Assembly (NCBI GenBank): GCA_900542465.1
Contig: UQNS01000002.1
Span: forward strand, 124,001-188,000
Reading direction: 5' to 3'
DNA length: 64,000 nt
Source of the DNA: an uncultured Eubacteriales bacterium
GTDB taxonomy: Bacteria > Bacillota > Clostridia > Lachnospirales > Lachnospiraceae
A program made the position numbers and the translations under genes. A model generated the notes under the pieces. It ran no database searches. It was not told the origin of the DNA and saw only the letters and a list, made by a program, of their open reading frames with translations. Of this stretch, positions 61,629 through 64,000 are shown piece by piece; positions within the stretch are counted from its first letter, which is position 1; every line of letters starts with the position of its first letter.

Positions 61629-62276
61629 ATGTTAAAGGGAAACAATGGCAATGCTGATGTTGACGAAGAAGTAAAAAACGTTAACGAAGAGGTCGTTGCG
61701 GAAACATCGGAAACGCAGTCAGAGGCAGAGACCTGTGGCTGTGGTTCAAATGAAGAGGGCAAAGAAACATGTGCTTGCCATTCAGAAGAAACAGGTGAAA
61801 ACAGTGGCACAGATGTTGAATCTCTTAATAAGACTATAGAGGAAAGAGATGAGCTGATAGTTGCTATGAAAGATCAGCTTCAGCGTCAAATGGCTGAATT
61901 TGATAACTTCAGAAAGCGTACTGACAAGGAAAAATCAGATATGTTTGGAGTCGGCGCTTCAAGCATTATCAAGAAGCTCCTTCCTATCGTTGATAACTTT
62001 GAAAGAGGTTTTGCAATGATTCCTGAAGGAGAAGAAAAGACCCAGTTTGCGGTAGGCATGGACATGGTCTACAAGCAGTTTATGAAGATGCTTGAGGAGG
62101 TAAATGTAAAGCCTATAGAAGCTCTTGGAAAAGAATTCGATCCTAACCTCCACAATGCTGTTCAGCATATCGAAAAAGAGGGTGTTGGAGAGAATATTAT
62201 CGTTGAAGAGTATGAGAAGGGCTACATGTACGGAGACACAGTTCTCCGCCATAGTATGGTCATAGTTGCCAACTGA
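61629..62276 (+). CDS. grpE: Nucleotide exchange factor GrpE with a Cys-rich N-terminal tail
   Basis: A 215-residue cochaperone that drives ADP release from DnaK. The coiled-coil (DELIVAMKDQLQRQMAEFDNFRKRTDKEK) and beta domain (NVKPIEALGKEFDPNLHNAVQHIEKEGVGENIIVEEYEKGYMYGDTVLRHSMVIVAN) are normal. The first 65 residues are acidic, as often, but contain four Cys and one His in a short block (C36, C38, C48, C50, H51: CGCG and CACH). Such a metal-ligand-like block is not part of the GrpE core and its role is unknown. The gene is followed after 54 bp by dnaK. Confidence 0.94.
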   Translation: MLKGNNGNADVDEEVKNVNEEVVAETSETQSEAETCGCGSNEEGKETCACHSEETGENSGTDVESLNKTIEERDELIVAMKDQLQRQMAEFDNFRKRTDKEKSDMFGVGASSIIKKLLPIVDNFERGFAMIPEGEEKTQFAVGMDMVYKQFMKMLEEVNVKPIEALGKEFDPNLHNAVQHIEKEGVGENIIVEEYEKGYMYGDTVLRHSMVIVAN

Positions 62277-62330
62277 TCGGCAGGAGCCGGTTGCAGATAT
62301 ATATAAAAGTTATTCGGAGGATTATTTATT

Positions 62331-64000
62331 ATGGGTAAAATTATTGGTATAGATTTAGGTACAACAAACTCTTGCGTAGCAGTAATGGAAGGTGGTAAGC
62401 CAGTTGTTATCGCTAATGCGGAAGGTATGAGAACAACACCTTCGATCGTTGCTTTTACCAAGAACGGTGAGAGACTTGTAGGTGAGCCGGCTAAACGTCA
62501 GGCTGTTACTAATGCGGACAGAACCATTTCATCTATCAAGCGTCATATGGGAACGGATTACAAGGTAAATATCGATGGCAAAGAATATTCTCCACAGGAG
62601 ATCTCAGCCATGATATTGCAGAAACTTAAGGCAGATGCAGAAAGCTATCTTGGCGAAAAGGTGACAGAGGCTGTTATTACAGTTCCGGCTTATTTCAATG
62701 ATGCTCAGCGTCAGGCAACTAAAGATGCAGGTAAGATTGCGGGCCTTGATGTAAAAAGGATCATTAACGAGCCTACAGCAGCAGCTCTTGCATATGGCCT
62801 TGACAATGAAAGCGAACAGAAGATCATGGTATATGACCTTGGCGGAGGTACATTCGACGTTTCTATCATCGATATCGGAGATGGTGTTATCGAAGTACTT
62901 GCTACATCAGGAAACAACCATCTTGGTGGTGATGACTTCGATAAGAAGCTTATGGACTATATGATCGAAGATTTCAAAAATAAAGAAGGTATAGATCTTG
63001 CCAAGGATTCAATGGCGCTTCAGAGGATCAAGGTTGCTGCAGAACAGGCTAAAAAGGAACTTTCTTCAGCCGCTCAGACAACTATAAATCTGCCATATAT
63101 CACAGCAGGCGCTGATGGACCTAAGCATTTTGATATGGAACTTACAAGAGCTAAATTCGATGAGCTTACATCAAGCCTTGTTGAAGCTACAGCAGAACCT
63201 GTAAAGAATGCGCTTAAGGATGCAGGTATTGAAGCTAAGGATCTGGGCAAAGTCCTCTTGGTAGGCGGATCTACAAGGATTCCTGCTGTTCAGGATAAGG
63301 TAAAACAGCTGACAGGTCAGGAGCCAAGCAAGACTCTTAACCCTGATGAGTGTGTTGCTCTCGGTGCTTCTATCCAGGGTGGTAAGCTCGCCGGTGATGC
63401 AGGTGCCGGTGATGTATTACTTCTTGATGTAACACCACTTACACTTTCTATAGAGACACTTGGTGGTATTGCAACACATATGATAGAGAGAAATACAACT
63501 ATCCCTACAAAGAAGAGCCAGATATTCTCTACAGCTGCAGATAACCAGCAGGCAGTAGATATCAGCGTTGTCCAGGGTGAAAGAGAATTCGCGAAAGACA
63601 ATAAATCACTGGGCCAGTTCAGACTTGATGGAATTCCAATGGCCAAGAGGGGAGTTCCTCAGATCGAGGTTACATTTGACATCGATGCCAACGGTATTGT
63701 AAATGTATCTGCTAAGGATCTTGGCACAGGCAAGGAGCAGCATATTACTATCACAGGCGGTTCAAATATGTCAGAGGCTGAGATCAATGAGGCTATTAAG
63801 CAGGCTTCTGAGTTCGAAGCAGCAGATAAGAAACGTAAGGAAGGCATTGAAGCTAAGAATGACGCTGATTCAATGCTCTTCCAGGTGCAGAAGGCTCTTG
63901 ACGAAGTGGGCGATAAGCTTGATGCAGCTGACAAGACAGCAGTTGAAACAGATATGGCTGAGCTTAAAACTATTCTGGATGGTATTCAGGATGGTGAACT
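62331..64000 (+). CDS. dnaK: Molecular chaperone DnaK (Hsp70), 3' end missing
   Basis: About 556 codons are visible and the reading frame is still open at the window edge. The ATPase start MGKIIGIDLGTTNSCVAVMEGG, the phosphate-2 loop YDLGGGTFDVSIID, VLLVGGSTRIPAVQ and the interdomain linker DVLLLDVTPLTLSIETLGG lead into the substrate-binding domain (about 385-500) and the start of the helical lid. As in Gram-positives, the nucleotide domain lacks the 24-residue insert of E. coli DnaK. The RBS is CGGAGGA. It is the third gene of the HrcA-controlled operon; dnaJ would be expected next. Confidence 0.97.
   Translation, partial: MGKIIGIDLGTTNSCVAVMEGGKPVVIANAEGMRTTPSIVAFTKNGERLVGEPAKRQAVTNADRTISSIKRHMGTDYKVNIDGKEYSPQEISAMILQKLKADAESYLGEKVTEAVITVPAYFNDAQRQATKDAGKIAGLDVKRIINEPTAAALAYGLDNESEQKIMVYDLGGGTFDVSIIDIGDGVIEVLATSGNNHLGGDDFDKKLMDYMIEDFKNKEGIDLAKDSMALQRIKVAAEQAKKELSSAAQTTINLPYITAGADGPKHFDMELTRAKFDELTSSLVEATAEPVKNALKDAGIEAKDLGKVLLVGGSTRIPAVQDKVKQLTGQEPSKTLNPDECVALGASIQGGKLAGDAGAGDVLLLDVTPLTLSIETLGGIATHMIERNTTIPTKKSQIFSTAADNQQAVDISVVQGEREFAKDNKSLGQFRLDGIPMAKRGVPQIEVTFDIDANGIVNVSAKDLGTGKEQHITITGGSNMSEAEINEAIKQASEFEAADKKRKEGIEAKNDADSMLFQVQKALDEVGDKLDAADKTAVETDMAELKTILDGIQDGE

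Overview
The window is a 64 kb stretch of chromosome from a low-to-mid GC Gram-positive anaerobe, most probably a member of the Lachnospiraceae (class Clostridia). I infer this from the short-form HisG with HisZ, the HrcA/CIRCE heat-shock operon, the ECF-type vitamin transporter, PyrK/PyrD class 1B, a sortase-type surface protein carrying NEAT and FIVAR-like modules, the giant activase-type ATPase, queuosine reductase QueH and strong AGGAGG-like ribosome sites. No phage, insertion sequence, tRNA, rRNA operon or CRISPR array was seen. Both edge genes are cut by the window: an RsmF-like rRNA methyltransferase on the left and dnaK on the right.

Layout. 1-2.5 kb: rRNA methyltransferase, RluA-family pseudouridine synthase and recU, overlapping one another. 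2.8-7.8 kb: a 1680-residue cell-wall-anchored NEAT protein with its own promoter and a candidate metal-type operator. 8-14.4 kb: hisZ-G-D-B-A-IE and a PAP2 phosphatase, followed by rnpB (RNase P RNA). 15-19.5 kb: ppsA with its regulator ppsR, then asd. 19.6-24.6 kb: yfbR, topB, a left-handed beta-helix protein, an ASCH protein and dinB. 25-26 kb: a secreted double-psi beta-barrel wall protein with a WalR-like box. 26.2-34.9 kb: a long operon of trpB2, a membrane protein, a radical SAM/SPASM enzyme, a membrane protein ending in a Cys-Ala repeat, mtaB, hisH, hisF, ung and a LOG-family gene. 35-36.6 kb: an NhaC-type antiporter. 36.7-41.1 kb (minus strand): a 1451-residue 2-hydroxyacyl-CoA-dehydratase-activator-like protein. 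41.3-48.5 kb: rpmE, prmC, prfA, hom, RNase H, aminotransferase, hisC and queH. 48.6-51.2 kb: two small membrane proteins and guaB. 51.3-58.3 kb: argS, a glycosyltransferase, pyrC, pyrF, pyrK and pyrD. 58.3-60.4 kb: coaBC (minus) divergent from a PanT-like ECF S-component. 60.4-64 kb: CIRCE, hrcA, grpE and dnaK.

How the genes fit together. Most of the window is housekeeping. Histidine synthesis is nearly complete but scattered over three places (hisZGDBA-IE, hisHF, hisC), and no histidinol-phosphatase was recognised. Pyrimidine synthesis is represented by pyrC-pyrF-pyrK-pyrD. Pantothenate uptake faces CoA synthesis across a divergent promoter. PrmC lies next to its substrate RF1.

The most interesting part is 27.6-30.8 kb. 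A radical SAM/SPASM enzyme with an N-terminal PqqD-like region is followed 9 bp later by a signal-peptide/one-TM protein whose predicted cytoplasmic tail holds six consecutive Cys-Ala dipeptides in a Gly-rich setting. The mixed codons show that the protein repeat is selected. I know of no described pathway matching this pair, and it looks like a peptide-modification system acting on a membrane protein. Other points worth checking: a HisIE fused to a catalytically degenerate HisF-like half-barrel, a Cys-rich GrpE N-terminus, mutually exclusive hairpins at the start of the giant activase gene, and several candidate operators.
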